Assembly: GCA_009869945.1 (NCBI GenBank)
Contig: WIXG01000249.1
Location: forward strand, 1 to 64,000
DNA length: 64,000 nt
Direction of reading: 5' to 3'
Source of the DNA: Mesaphorura yosii
Lineage: Eukaryota; Arthropoda; Collembola; Poduromorpha; Tullbergiidae
Shown here piece by piece: positions 1 through 12,500 of this stretch (position 1 is the first letter of the stretch; every line of letters starts with the position of its first letter). The notes beneath the pieces were generated by a model that did no database searches, was not told the DNA's origin, and saw nothing but the letters and a program-made list of their open reading frames with translations. Both the position numbers and the translations under genes were made by a program.

Positions 1-416
1 GACTTTAAGGCCCCCAAAGGGCCGCAAATATTCCGAAGAGCAAAACGGGAGAAAGCGGGCATTGGTGGGTCGCATGACATTCAAATGCATGGTGGGTGGG
101 TCGCCTCGCAGACTAGTACCCTCGTAGCGAATATACCAGCGAGACAATCCCGCAACGAGCTAATCTCCCAACGAAACCATTTCGCAGGGAAGCAAGCGCT
201 GGAGAATATGTGAATGCGAACCGCAGCTTAGCCTGAAACAAATGGCATGAGAATTTAGAACTTCATAATATGCATTGTTGTGGTTACAAACTGTGTCAGT
301 ACAGGCGTGCAGGCTTCGTCACGTTTGGTGTCCAGCACCATTCACATAGTTTGCGTGCTTCGGATGCGCAATGACAGGTGCTAAGCACAAATTTGAGAAT
401 TTGAAATGACCATTTC
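1..416. other. Unassigned sequence upstream of the first VKR exon
   Basis: I see no recognisable coding exon here. The signal-peptide exon of VKR could lie here or upstream of the window, but no open frame with a start codon, a hydrophobic run and a matching donor stands out. Confidence 0.4.
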
Positions 417-547
417 ATGTTTAACCACCATAAAGTAGCAGCATCAGAAACAGAAAACTCCAGGCAGGAAGAAATGGCATGTGGTCCGGCAAGGCATTTA
501 CTAGGACAGGGATTCTGTCATGGCAGTTGCAGTTACGAATTCAAATT
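417..547 (+). CDS. Vkr: Possible N-terminal exon of the VKR gene
   Basis: An open frame with a cysteine-rich stretch (ending GSCSYEFK) runs into a GTGAGT donor at 548. It leaves two bases that join the single base opening the exon at 1135 without breaking the frame. The acceptor is unclear: the best candidate is the AG at 462-463, while the open frame extends upstream to an ATG at 417. No signal peptide is seen, so another exon should encode it. The phase match and the cysteine pattern are the only support. Confidence 0.42.
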
Positions 548-3500
548 GTGAGTAAATTCAAGCAGATTCTAACCCAGCCGGTTGCTGGTTTCGTTGACAG
601 TTACAGCTGTAAACTAGAATTCAATCTCACTCATTCCCTCGCGTGTGTCGTATATCAACAGGATTAATGAAGATGAGACACTGACACATGTTTAATTAGC
701 ATTACATTGTGGCCATGTCCATTCTCAAATTGCGTCCTAGATTTGAACTTTGCTTCTAGTTTCTGAATAGGTTGTATCGCATTACAGTATTTATTGTATT
801 TTGCTGGGCTTATTCTATACAAATGCTATCACTTGTGACTCTCTGATGCATTCCCTCCTTCGTTATTTGCTGTTTGCGGAGGGATAAATACGTGTATTGC
901 TCCATTCCTTTTCGCGAACGATGCTTATTTACATTGGTCTTGAAATGGAGATGCGCCTCACTCCAGTAATCAAATGCTATCGCGAAGTCTGCGCCATTAT
1001 GAGAATTCGTTTCCGAGTATAATTGTGTGGTCCACTTTACTGCGGCAGACGCCGCAGCTACTATTTCTTTGATTCATACAAGCCTATTATTATGAAGCAT
1101 GACGTCTAACCATTCATTTCTATTTAATTTCCAGCGCGCCACGAACAACAATCAACTTGGCTGTCTGGCCTTCGCCAGAGATAGACGTTGATCACGAATT
1201 GCAGGGGGTCGTAGAAAAATGTGGTCATCTTGGCTTTCCCGGAAGGTACGAAACTTTTCTCTCTCTACCAAAGTAAATTAGATTTTCTCGATTTTTCTAA
1301 CTTTGCGTAGAAGAAAAGAGGAAAGTGCCGCAGCACGGTTCAGTGAATCTCATTCGCAATTCGCAAAACGTGCCGACCGACGCGTGCACAAGTGAACAAG
1401 CACATAAGAATTGCGGGCGCATTTCTCCGACCCTGCATTTTGTTTTATTGTTTATTTTGACTCGGAGTATCTGTTGCTCATGTGCTCACTCCCTACAAAG
1501 AGATAATTTCTTTACAAAAGAGTTCAGTCTGCGGCGAAAAAGGAGAGACTATGTTATTCGGATGATGAGTTTCCCTTTCAAAACAATGGAAAAGTGCAAT
1601 ATGAAAAGATTCTCTGGAGAAAAGAATTAACTTTGAACAATTTGCGAATGCGCACCAGAGAAATAATAATATTATTATGATCACAAGAACCGCACTGGAG
1701 AGTTCTTGTCTTACTGCGTCTGCATCTGCGCTGCCCGGCCCGGTCCCACATAATTCACTTTGCAATTGCTATTACGTAAGCAATTGTTGAGTTGTTCATA
1801 CACACATACATTACATTAATTGTAATGAAAGCACAGGATGGAGACGAGCGCTTCGTTTTGTGCTGAAATAGTTGCCGACCTTGAGAAACAATGTTTGGTT
1901 TGGTAATATAACACACAAGTTCAACGCACTATTTATAGCTTCACGGTATCACCGTGCAGACTTGCCGACTTCGTAATGTACTGCATTATTACCATAATTT
2001 GGGTGTACGGAATGGATCGACTGTGTCCAGTATGTGGAGCAAATAAAGTAGATTGTGTGCAGAAAAGAAACTACGAAATCAAAATTGTCGTCGTTACGTG
2101 CTCCCGAATTATGGAAAGACTTTTGCTCCTCGTTTTTATATCAACTTTGCAACCAAGTCCAGAGCTTAAATTACAATTAAAGAGTATTCTGTGAGGTCTC
2201 TCTCCCGCCCACTTTTCTGGTAGAGCACGCTGACAAACAAGTTTCTCCGGATGTTGACTCCACCACTGGAGCTAATTCATCAAACATGTGTGCGGTTAAG
2301 AAGTGCTTTTCTTAGACCAAGATAATACCTAATTACCATATTCCATCCAGTAATTTCAGTAAGAATCATAATACACCACCTCACTATTATTCGCTGCTTA
2401 GCTAATCAAGGTGATGACTACATAGCACTACGAGCTTCCTTCCAATTTTGGAAAGGAAAACTTAACATTGAAGTTATATGCGAGTAAAAGGTCAACACTG
2501 CTGAATATGATATGTCCATGCGCTGAAACAAAGATTCTGTGTATCGTGTCTTCATTTAGCTGGGCGAAGACTCGTAGCTTCTGTTTAATTTTGATCTGCA
2601 TGAGAGATTTATTAGCCTACCTCATCATGCACATCAATTCTACAGAAAAGTAGTGTATCCTATTTTTGATTCGTGAGTCATGACATCATTTCTAACCTCA
2701 GTCGCCTGGACTACATCGAAGAAAATGAATCTAGCATTTCTGTGTAGTTGAACTCGTCTGAATCATTTTCCTAGTTCAATAACTCGAATCACCGCTAACG
2801 TCGCGAACGGTTCGGCTCGGTTTCCTAGTGGAAGTAGGACTTAAATGCCCAAGAAAGCCAAGAATTCATTGACCGCCCAAATTTTGACGGGGTATTTAAT
2901 TTATTGTGTCTGGTTTTATTTTGCTTTATCCGTTCTGTGTCCTGGCGAAAACTACGAAAACAACATTATCACATAAATTGAGATATCATTTGTCAACAAC
3001 GTCGCGGGCTATTTTTAAAAGCTCTTGCTCTGCTCTGACTGAATGAATGCCAAGAGCAAAGTGTATCCGGCGTCACGGCTGTGACTGTTGGCAAAAATAG
3101 AAACCTTTGATCCTGCTTTTATCCAAGGTTTTGATCCGGCTCCATCCGAGTACTTTCTTAAGAAATTGCGTTGTTTTTCACGGGTTTGCAAATCTAAGCC
3201 ATGCCCTTGCTTCTTTGGGTTTAGCGTTTGTTTTTGTTTAGATTTCAGGTCAAGTTGATCCTTACTCGAGAAGGTACTTGAATCGTGCCCGTAAAGCAAA
3301 ACAAACGAATAATTGCGTTATCGCTCTTGGCATTTTCACAAATTGTGGCGGTACATGTTTGTTATCCAACTACCACGAATTGGTCCTCGACGTCTCCTTG
3401 TTCAATTTAATTTATCGCCCAGACACTTTTTCGCAATTACTGGAATTCTTCGGGGCATCTCAAGTAGTCTCAACATTCTTGGGTCACGCCTTTGGCCTGT

Positions 3501-6500
3501 TCTTGCTATTGCTCGCCACTTCAATATTCAACAGCGCAACAAAGTTTCAACAAGTCCATCTAATACACGAAATAATGAACGCTACTCCACGTGTAGCATG
3601 TTGCACTTGAGATTCTTTGAGCTTCCAGTGGAGAGTGCGGTACAGAAAGCGTGGCGAAAACATGAAAAAGGTAGACCCGAAGCTGCAAGTTAAGATGTTC
3701 GCGCTGCTCTTTAAGAATTTATGCGGGAATAGTTCAAGTGTGAAGAGAGCTCGATCTCGATTTTGTCTTCATGTTACAAGCCAATGGCGAGGCTAGTTAA
3801 AGCATCCCATCACTATACTCACAGTTTCATTCATTCATTAACTTCACTTCTTCAAAACCCGGTACTAAAGGACCATGACTTGAGCCAAGAGTAAGTAGTA
3901 AGTAACACCATCCATTGAATGACGCAACTGCAAAGGCAACAACGCAGTTGACATGCAATGAATTATAGATTCGTTGGTATCAAATATAGCGTAGCTTGCT
4001 GTTGCTCACTGTGTCTGAATGTTGTAGCCACAGCTTGTCGTTGTCAATTAAAGCTTAATTTTGTTGGTGTGTAAATAAAAGAGGGTGAACATTGCTTTTC
4101 TACGTGAAAACATTTCGTAGTTGCACAGCCTTCGCAGCTTGGCGTTCATTTTGGCATGTCTAGCGCTCATTTCTCATTTACACCCTCCACAAAACATAAA
4201 CCATAAATACAGTTTATAGTTTATACGGGCTAGAAATAGTTTTCATCATTCTTATCAGGTCGTGACCAAAACCACAATCCACAATAATAATATTATGTTT
4301 ACTGTGGTACGAGCAACCAGTGATGTCTGGCAACGCTATTAAAACAACATGCACTTAGTAGAAGGTTACATTTTCTGAGACGACTTGCATGCCAAGGCAA
4401 AGACTGGGGTCAGGCAGCGAAGGTTTCCAGTTCCAATGCTTTACATTTGGCTTCTACACAGAGGAATTACAGAATGATTGCGTAACTCAATGATAATTAT
4501 TGTCTCAGAAATAAACTTGCCAAAAGGCTTAATGCTGGAGGAGTTCCTGCAGTCAATTCTGTTGTGCTTTTATTAACTCTCGCGAAATAGACGTGCTTCA
4601 CTGTCGCTACATGAATGAAGTGGTTACTCACGGTCTCGCCGCCTCGCCTTTTATGCTCTTTTTACTGCAAAAAGTGCCTGGTGTTCCAATGCCAGTCTTA
4701 ATCGCATAGCAAATGCCATTGCTTGCTGCCACTATTTTGCAGGCGGTTTAATATTTTATGGTCTTTTTATGACCAGCCGTTACATTCCTGTGCACAATGC
4801 AGCACTTTGACGTGATTTATGGGTTCATTCTTATAAACATAACCAGGAAATCGCAGTCCTCGTGCGAGTTGAATGCAAGCGGAATCCAGAGACAAGGAGC
4901 ACTGACAGTATTGAAGCATTGTTGTCATTTCTCCTTTCATCGCCCTGCTTTATGCTCCGCCGCTCATTATTCATGCTGACGGCTGACACATGAATGAATG
5001 GAATTCGCAAACCCAAGCCGCTTGGCGGTATCCATTGTTGTCTGCAGACACTAGACTCAATCTGCCTCTTTTTATGTTTAATTTGACATTTAATGAATGG
5101 ACTATGGACAGACTCAATAGATTCGAGATCTTATAGTATTCACCACAAATATTTCAAATCCACACCTTTAATTGGTCCACTCAGTCCCAAAATAATGTAT
5201 GAATGCCTAGTCGTTCATTGATTATCTAGTTAGTAATGAAACTCATAATGCTCATACTCTTTCAGCGCTTCCACTGCGCATGTATCCATAAATTGCAACT
5301 ATAAATAACGATTTTACTTATTTCGCCTACGTCACCTGCAGAAAAGCTAAATCCGGTGATTTATACCTGTGCTTAGTGTTGTAACCGCCAAGCCAAAGGT
5401 ATCTTATGAGCTTTAAGGAATAGAAATTGAAGTTGGAAGAAAGAAGAAGACGACGACTTTAGGTGTGCGTACAAACTCATGCTCATGCTCGCTTGAACCG
5501 AGAAACGAGAAACCCTCTAAAATGCTATTCCTGTGCCTCCACTTAATTTTCACCAGGCTTTGCAGATTTCAGGTGCATGCATACTTGTTTCACATTTGCT
5601 TTACTACTGGCATTCATTCTCATTGAAAGCATTCACGTGAGAGGTGAGTTATTTATGAATATGAATGTGGAGTAATTTATGCGAACGACGAAAGGAGAAA
5701 CACTGCGGGATATCAAAGTGAAAGTTACCTCGCACAGCTTGAAAAGTCCGAACAACTGTAAATAAACGTGAAGTGTAAACTGTAAAGTTTACGTACTGAA
5801 AATGATGTGCCGTGTTGTAGTTTAGCTTGAGGCTCATTAATTGTGATACGGCTTTCTTTGATGGAGCAAGATACACTGAAGTGGTATTACGTTGCTTTCG
5901 GGAGAGACTGGACTGCTGACTAATATCAACAGCAGTATTATGATGACGTTTTCTAATTTCCTTTCTCATTTCCTTCAAGCGTATCTAGTCAACGCGGCCA
6001 TGAAATTTATTGTGTCATAATTCGTGCTAATCTACACTGCCCAAATGTGGGACTTACAACATACATTTATGCCACGCGCTATTATAATTAGATTTCCGTG
6101 GTAATGACTATGGTACAAAAAGTAGATAAACTATGAACAGAGTGTGGACCACCCGTCCTAACATTCACCGCTTGGTACACTTTTAATTAGTGGCCACCTG
6201 CAGGTGATGGTAGCAGAGTCGACAAATGTGGGGCATTGTTACCCGTTGAGTTGTGTGGTTAAATAAAGCTTGTCCCTGGTGTTAGAGGAGATTTTTAGAT
6301 TTCAAGCTCCATTCACGAGTCTTCATTCGTTCGCTCACGCCAATTTGGGCTCGGTGGCATAACTTCCAATGCATACATGTGTCCTGTATTTACTATCTGC
6401 CTTTCACGTTTAATTTGAGAATATGTATCGGACAAATGAAGCATGCTTTCTCCTCATGGAACAATCTGTCTTCATTGACCGCGCCCAGTCCAAGAAGATG

Positions 6501-9500
6501 GATGTGTAATTAGGTTGATCACAATGTCATTGCTTGTTTGCTGAGCATATGCTTGCATCACATGCCAGGCGAATGCACACTGCATTTCTGATATATCCTT
6601 TGGTGTGTTCTTACTTTCTCGGCATTACCCTTGGAAAAATCTGTATGTCATGTTTTGTCTGCAAGAGGTTGGGGGGTTGAAGGTTACGTTCTCTTTTAAT
6701 TTCATCTGATTTCCCATGTCAATTATGTCCTCCAGAGGGCCAGTATCCTGGCATTGGCAATGACATGTCGTAAAAATTTCATTCCCTGGTGCCATCATGT
6801 CATTCAATCTCCTTTGGCAATTTCCTTCTATTTTTGTACAATTTGACATTAACATTGATCCTGTGGCGCGTGCCTTCATTAACTTTAGTGAGAAACACAA
6901 AGTGATGCCGGGCACTGTACATTGTGACAGTAAATGACAAATTGCATTCACATCACATGCTTAACAAGTTGGCTAGAAAATGTTGTTCGGTATCTCAATG
7001 ACAATAGACAAATTGAGACTCTGCTGCCATCTTCTCCATCTTTCTGTACGTTGGCAATGACGCATGTTACCCGACGACCTCACTCATATTCGATATAGCC
7101 AATAATTACATTTGCTTGGATTCCCATAATGCCGATTCTTTAGTTTGATTGATGGGAAAATGCTTATTGAAAAATGTCAAAACTCTTTGTGTACACAAGC
7201 TTACACTCATTAGAGGTCCACTCACCCATTAGAAAATGAACGTTTAGACGTCCGACTAGACTTGTCCTGTCATATCTATCGCATGCAGTATTATGCAAGC
7301 GACTGAATTCACAGCATTCATGTATGCGTACGTTGTTCGTAAGCTAAATATAAATCTGGAGAGAGTATTGCGAAAGTTTTCAAAAATAAAAACTTATACT
7401 CTCTTTATTCTTTATCATTCTTTATTTATTCTGCCTGACTTTGCGCAAAAGACGACGCTGCACATACTGGCCACAGTCTGTCGAGACTGCACAAGATGAG
7501 AACATGATACTTCGTCCTGTACGTGTACGTAAGTGTCTCACGGCCTAGGAGATCGAATAGACCAAACCTTCAAAGAAGGCAAGAAGGCAGACAAGAACAG
7601 CCAGGCTTGGGCTCAATTGCATCAAAGGGCGAAGGTTCGATAGATTATAAATGTACAACTAAATCTAGTTCTCAGCTTCTCTTGTAACTGGAAGCTTCTC
7701 AAATTACACAAGATTTAGAAAACTTTTGGCACTTATGAAGTTTCGCCTCAGCGTTAAGTTGAAGCGAACTTTCTCAGAATATCGGCGGGAAAAGCTAAAG
7801 AGACGACAAATAATTGCGCCGTTTTCCCAAAAGTCACGAAGAATGATAAAAAGAGCTTGTGTATCGAAATTCCAGTTCAAGTGAAAGAATCTGAAACGCA
7901 TTTGCGAAGCACTTATGAAGGTTAAGCACATGGCTTTGAAAATCTGCACGACCACAATTAAAGGTTAGAATTTTTATGGCCTTGAATCTTGAATTCTTTA
8001 AAAGACACGAAAAATGTAAAACTTAAGAGCTTTTATGAATGGTGTACTTTTTACGCACTTTATTCCGCCAAACATATACCGGGGATTTACTTTAATGTAG
8101 GATTGGGGATGTGTGCGCAAGATTCAAAGGGCAAGGGTAAAGGAATTTGAATTCAAATTCAAGGCATGGTTTAAATTATGAATTCAATAAACTTTTGAAG
8201 TTACGAGTCATGAATGTGTAACCTTGGCACGATAGGGCAGGGAATTAGAACAAATTCTTGGATAATGGTGAAGGCGACCGTGAAGTAGACATGGAGCATT
8301 TTGCATGGTAACATGTTGCCAAGATTGCCCGCTAATCTCTCTACCTTCCAATGAAGAAATTTTGAATAATAGCTGAGATGTCCGGCCTTATTCACTTCAC
8401 ATACTCGTGGGAAGTTGAAATTGAAAAATGAAAATCTTTTATGATATTCATTTACTATTTTTTTTTACGCAAGTGTCATCTTTATTCATCATCATCATCC
8501 TTCCTCTTCCATAAACATGGGGCATGGTGTGTTGGCTTTTATCTCGGTTATATGACTCGAACTCCGGGCGAGAACTGGACAAATACAAATAACATGGTAT
8601 GAGCATGACAACCTGAATTACATTTTTACATGCACAAGCCCGTAGAACCGAACGTTGGCTCAGGATATGGCGTATTTATTCCTGCCTTATTCATTTTGGG
8701 TCTCATGTCTAAGACGCAATTTATTCTTATCAAAATTAGGCCGCCCGGTTGAGTCGGATGGGCAGGAGCAGTTAGTAATAAGTTCCTATAACTGACTGCT
8801 ATAATGGTGTCTGTATGTCACGACCGCTTGAGATAGTTGACAGAAATAAAGTAAACGCTCATGACAGGCGGATTTCGCGTCGTACCTGATGCCAGGAATG
8901 CGTGAATCGAAGTAAGACAGCCGTCATTAATTGCTCCAAATGCCATTGGACAGATTTGTTGTGCTCCGCCTGGTCACTGTAAACATGTGAAAGTTCAGAT
9001 ACGAGGTCAACGGATTATCCATAGAATTAGTAGTTTGTTGGGTGAGCAAGAGAGTCTCAATGAGACGGAAAGATATGAAGCACAAAGTACATTGCGCACT
9101 GCAATTTTTCCGAGACGCAATTTATGCCTTCAGTGTGCATCTTCAAAAAATGATATGTTTATTTGGAAAGTACTGACAGCGCAAATACAACTTTGTCAAA
9201 GGAGTCGTAATAACGCCTAACGCGGTGACATCAAATCACAAAGCACGAATGAGTCTGGAGTGTCTTTTTGTGTTGTCTTGCGTGCGTGCGACATGCGGAA
9301 TGAAATATCAAAAGAATTCGCCTTTTTGCAAGACAGGGAGATAGAAACGCCAGAAAAGCACGGAACATGAGGTGAACGTACATCGCCAAGCACTTCTACA
9401 AGTTCGAGCATCGAATTTTGCGGGCAATTTTTCTCGAGGAAAGTGAAAGTTACTTCTTCATTCCATAACCCTCTCACATGGCAAAGCCCTGAATGGAGAG

Positions 9501-12500
9501 AAGAGAAAGCGGAGATCGAGTTGAGTTGACTATAAAGCACGAGTATAAAGTCACAGCAGGAACACGAAATGTGGAGAGGACGACGATCCGTGCAGTATGC
9601 CGTTGTGCATGTGCTATAGAGAAAATCAATGTAAATGCTTTCTTTCTTCGCGCTTTTGCTCCAGTTCGCCATATCCACTCGCTTTTCCTATTGGGTCGTT
9701 TGCGTGTTCGTTTGTATAAAATGAAAACTTGTTTCTCAGCCTCGGTAACGTTTATATTTACATGGAAAGCAGTTTCTGTGCCTGGTGCCACGTGCACCGC
9801 ATACATTTTGGGTCCAATTTTGCTCCTGGGTCCGACTCTTGAAGTGGGGCATTGTGGCTGTATTCTTCGTCGGGACATTTGAAGAATCTGAGACTTCTAT
9901 TTTTGGTGCTGTACCCAATAATTTGCGCGAGCTCCACTTCAATGAAAGAATCAAATAGCACTTACTTTGTGCCCGCTAGGGCAAACACTGGTACTTTATT
10001 GAATGCCTCAGCAAATACCGATTCGTCGAAATCGAAATCTGAAGGAGTAGTTTGTCATCTTAGGATTGAGAGAAGAATTAAGTATGAGGCACGTAATCTT
10101 TATCTTGTGTATTCAGGTACCCTTAACGCTTGCATGACTGTTGCATTCGAGTTTATGAAATCTTTGGGCGGATTGATCAAGCACGTACAAAGACACGTGG
10201 AGACATTTTCTAGTGAGATTGTGGTAGAGCAAATATTCTACTCAAGAATTGCGAACTAGTTTACACGAAGATTATTGCCTTGATTACCCACTTCATTCTC
10301 TAATCGTGTATTCACAGCGACTGCCCTTCCAAGAATGAGTGGGTTCAAAGTCAATGAATCAAGAATACTTAGTCTGGGGGCCACATAGACACGCTGCGCG
10401 AGAACGAACAACGTAAAAATGGTGAAAGATTTTGTGCTGCTCCAATAAGTATGTAAGCAGAATATTGAAATGCCTACTATGCTTATGTCAAGCTATTCAT
10501 CGGATTGCTGACAGTTGGTTTTTCCCGTCGGCAGCTCTCTTTGTCCAAACTTCTATGGCTTTCTCCATTGTACTTATACAGTTCTTCAGTCTATTCCTTG
10601 TCAGTCGCCGAATAAGGAGCACGCGACAAAGAGAAGGCAATATCTTTCGCCCATTCTTGGAATAAAGACTTTTTACAGTTGACATTATTAATGTTCTAGC
10701 TCAGCTCTAATAATTGCTTCGCCGCGCCAATATGTGCTAGTTGTAGAAGTTTAGCGTAAATGCGGCAGTTTGGACTAGTTAATCTACTAAATTCATAGAA
10801 CGACATGAACAAGTATATGCTCAAACAACATTCTAGACGTTATGATCATTCTGCTAATTAATGTCAGCCTAATTCATATTAATACTGAGTTTGCGTGGTC
10901 CAATGCCGTTACTGTTTGAAACATTTACACAATCCAAATTCCAAATCCTTAACGTTTTTTTAGTTCTTTTGAAGATTACATGCCTTAATGTCCAATGGAC
11001 CCAGATTGGCTACTAAGCTCGAAAGAATTGGAAATCGAAAGACAAGGTCTGAGGAGGGAAAAAAGAAGCAGAGAATTCTTTATTTTTGAGATATTCATTA
11101 TTCATTGCATAATCAATGAGGTTAATTGCATTTAATTACACTCAATACTCGTTTGACGACTCATAATTTCGATTCTTTCTCTGGTTTGTTTCACAAACAT
11201 GTAGTTTTGGTGTTCTTTATTATACTCGACGTTTATAATTACCCAAATATGTATTGATTTTATGAACTAGGAAAAGTTTTGCAAATTATTGAAAGCAGTC
11301 ATAAAACCACTTCATTCATGGGTGGCACAAACCAAGCCTACTCTTGAGCTCATTTGCATTTTAGTTTATTGCCACATAATTGGGAATATTTTGAGCGAGT
11401 TAAATGTCACTTCCTAACAGTTTGACAAGAAAAGCAAGTTCTTTCCTTTTTATGTTGATCGTACAAGTGTGATGATAAAATTTTAATGACTCAAACAAAC
11501 AAAAGGTCGACCATACCCATGATCACTTTGGATTCGCACTTCGAGTTCGCGTGCCGAAATACCAGCTACAAGATAAGAAAGGAATCGACTTCCTGCTATT
11601 CGTTCTGTTGAAAACTTGATATGCAAGATTATGGCTTTGCTGGCCAAGAAGATCTGACACAATGAAGAGTGCACGAGTGACTGACCTATCTTAATTACAT
11701 GCTTAGCATTTACAAACTTATTTTATTCGCAGGTTTGGATGGTTCATTCCGCAGTCCAGAATCACAAGAGACCACCCCGAAGTTGATTACTGGCGCACAT
11801 TCCAGCGAAATCAGCCATCACTCACTAGTCAGTTCAGCTTAAGCCGTGAAGATTGGGAAAATGTCACCAGATTATCAATTAATCCCGAAACCAAACAGCA
11901 CTTCTGCACGGATCCGAAAGTGTGCGAAAATGGGGTCTTCGAACCCGAGATTTGCAAGAGCCAGCAGAAAGAATTCGAATGTGCCGTGCTTCTGGCATCA
12001 TACCCAGAATCTTCTTCCTTTGTCACGTCCCAAATCAAATCACTCTCACTTTACGTTAAAGTCGTATGGATTGGCCAACATTTGGAATCCTTCGTTCGTC
12101 ATTTACAATCAAAGTACAACTCCAGCGGAGAGAAACACGCAGTGTTGTTTTTCTCCTGGAGACCAACCGTTTTGACTACAGAATTGGATCTAGTCAGTGT
12201 CAACTTCCCAGCTTGTAATAGTAAGAACGATACGCTCTGCAACTATGAATCTCAGAAAGTGGAGAAGATGGTCTGGAGCAAACTGGAAGAAGGTGCCAAA
12301 TTAGCTTTTGAAGTAAGTGTGAACTTCTACTGAGGGTGGTCGGACTTATTCCAGACAGCAAGGTTTTTCTTTCTATTTGATTCTACGCTGCGGGGCCTTC
12401 GATGGAGTAGCTGTAATAGTTCAGTGGCAGCCTAACATTACATAATTTAGTGCTTTTTGTCCCAACTGGACCGAAAATGAGTCGAAAATTGGGGTTGGAA

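Noticed and set aside
3278-3693. Two overlapping + strand frames of 110 and 126 codons
   Set aside because: Neither frame shows a domain or consistent codon pattern, and neither has a phase-compatible junction with the VKR exons.
9217-10259. Cluster of overlapping open frames on both strands (up to 153 codons) in the large VKR intron
   Set aside because: No motif, no matching splice sites, and several frames are open at once, as expected from locally higher GC content rather than from a gene.
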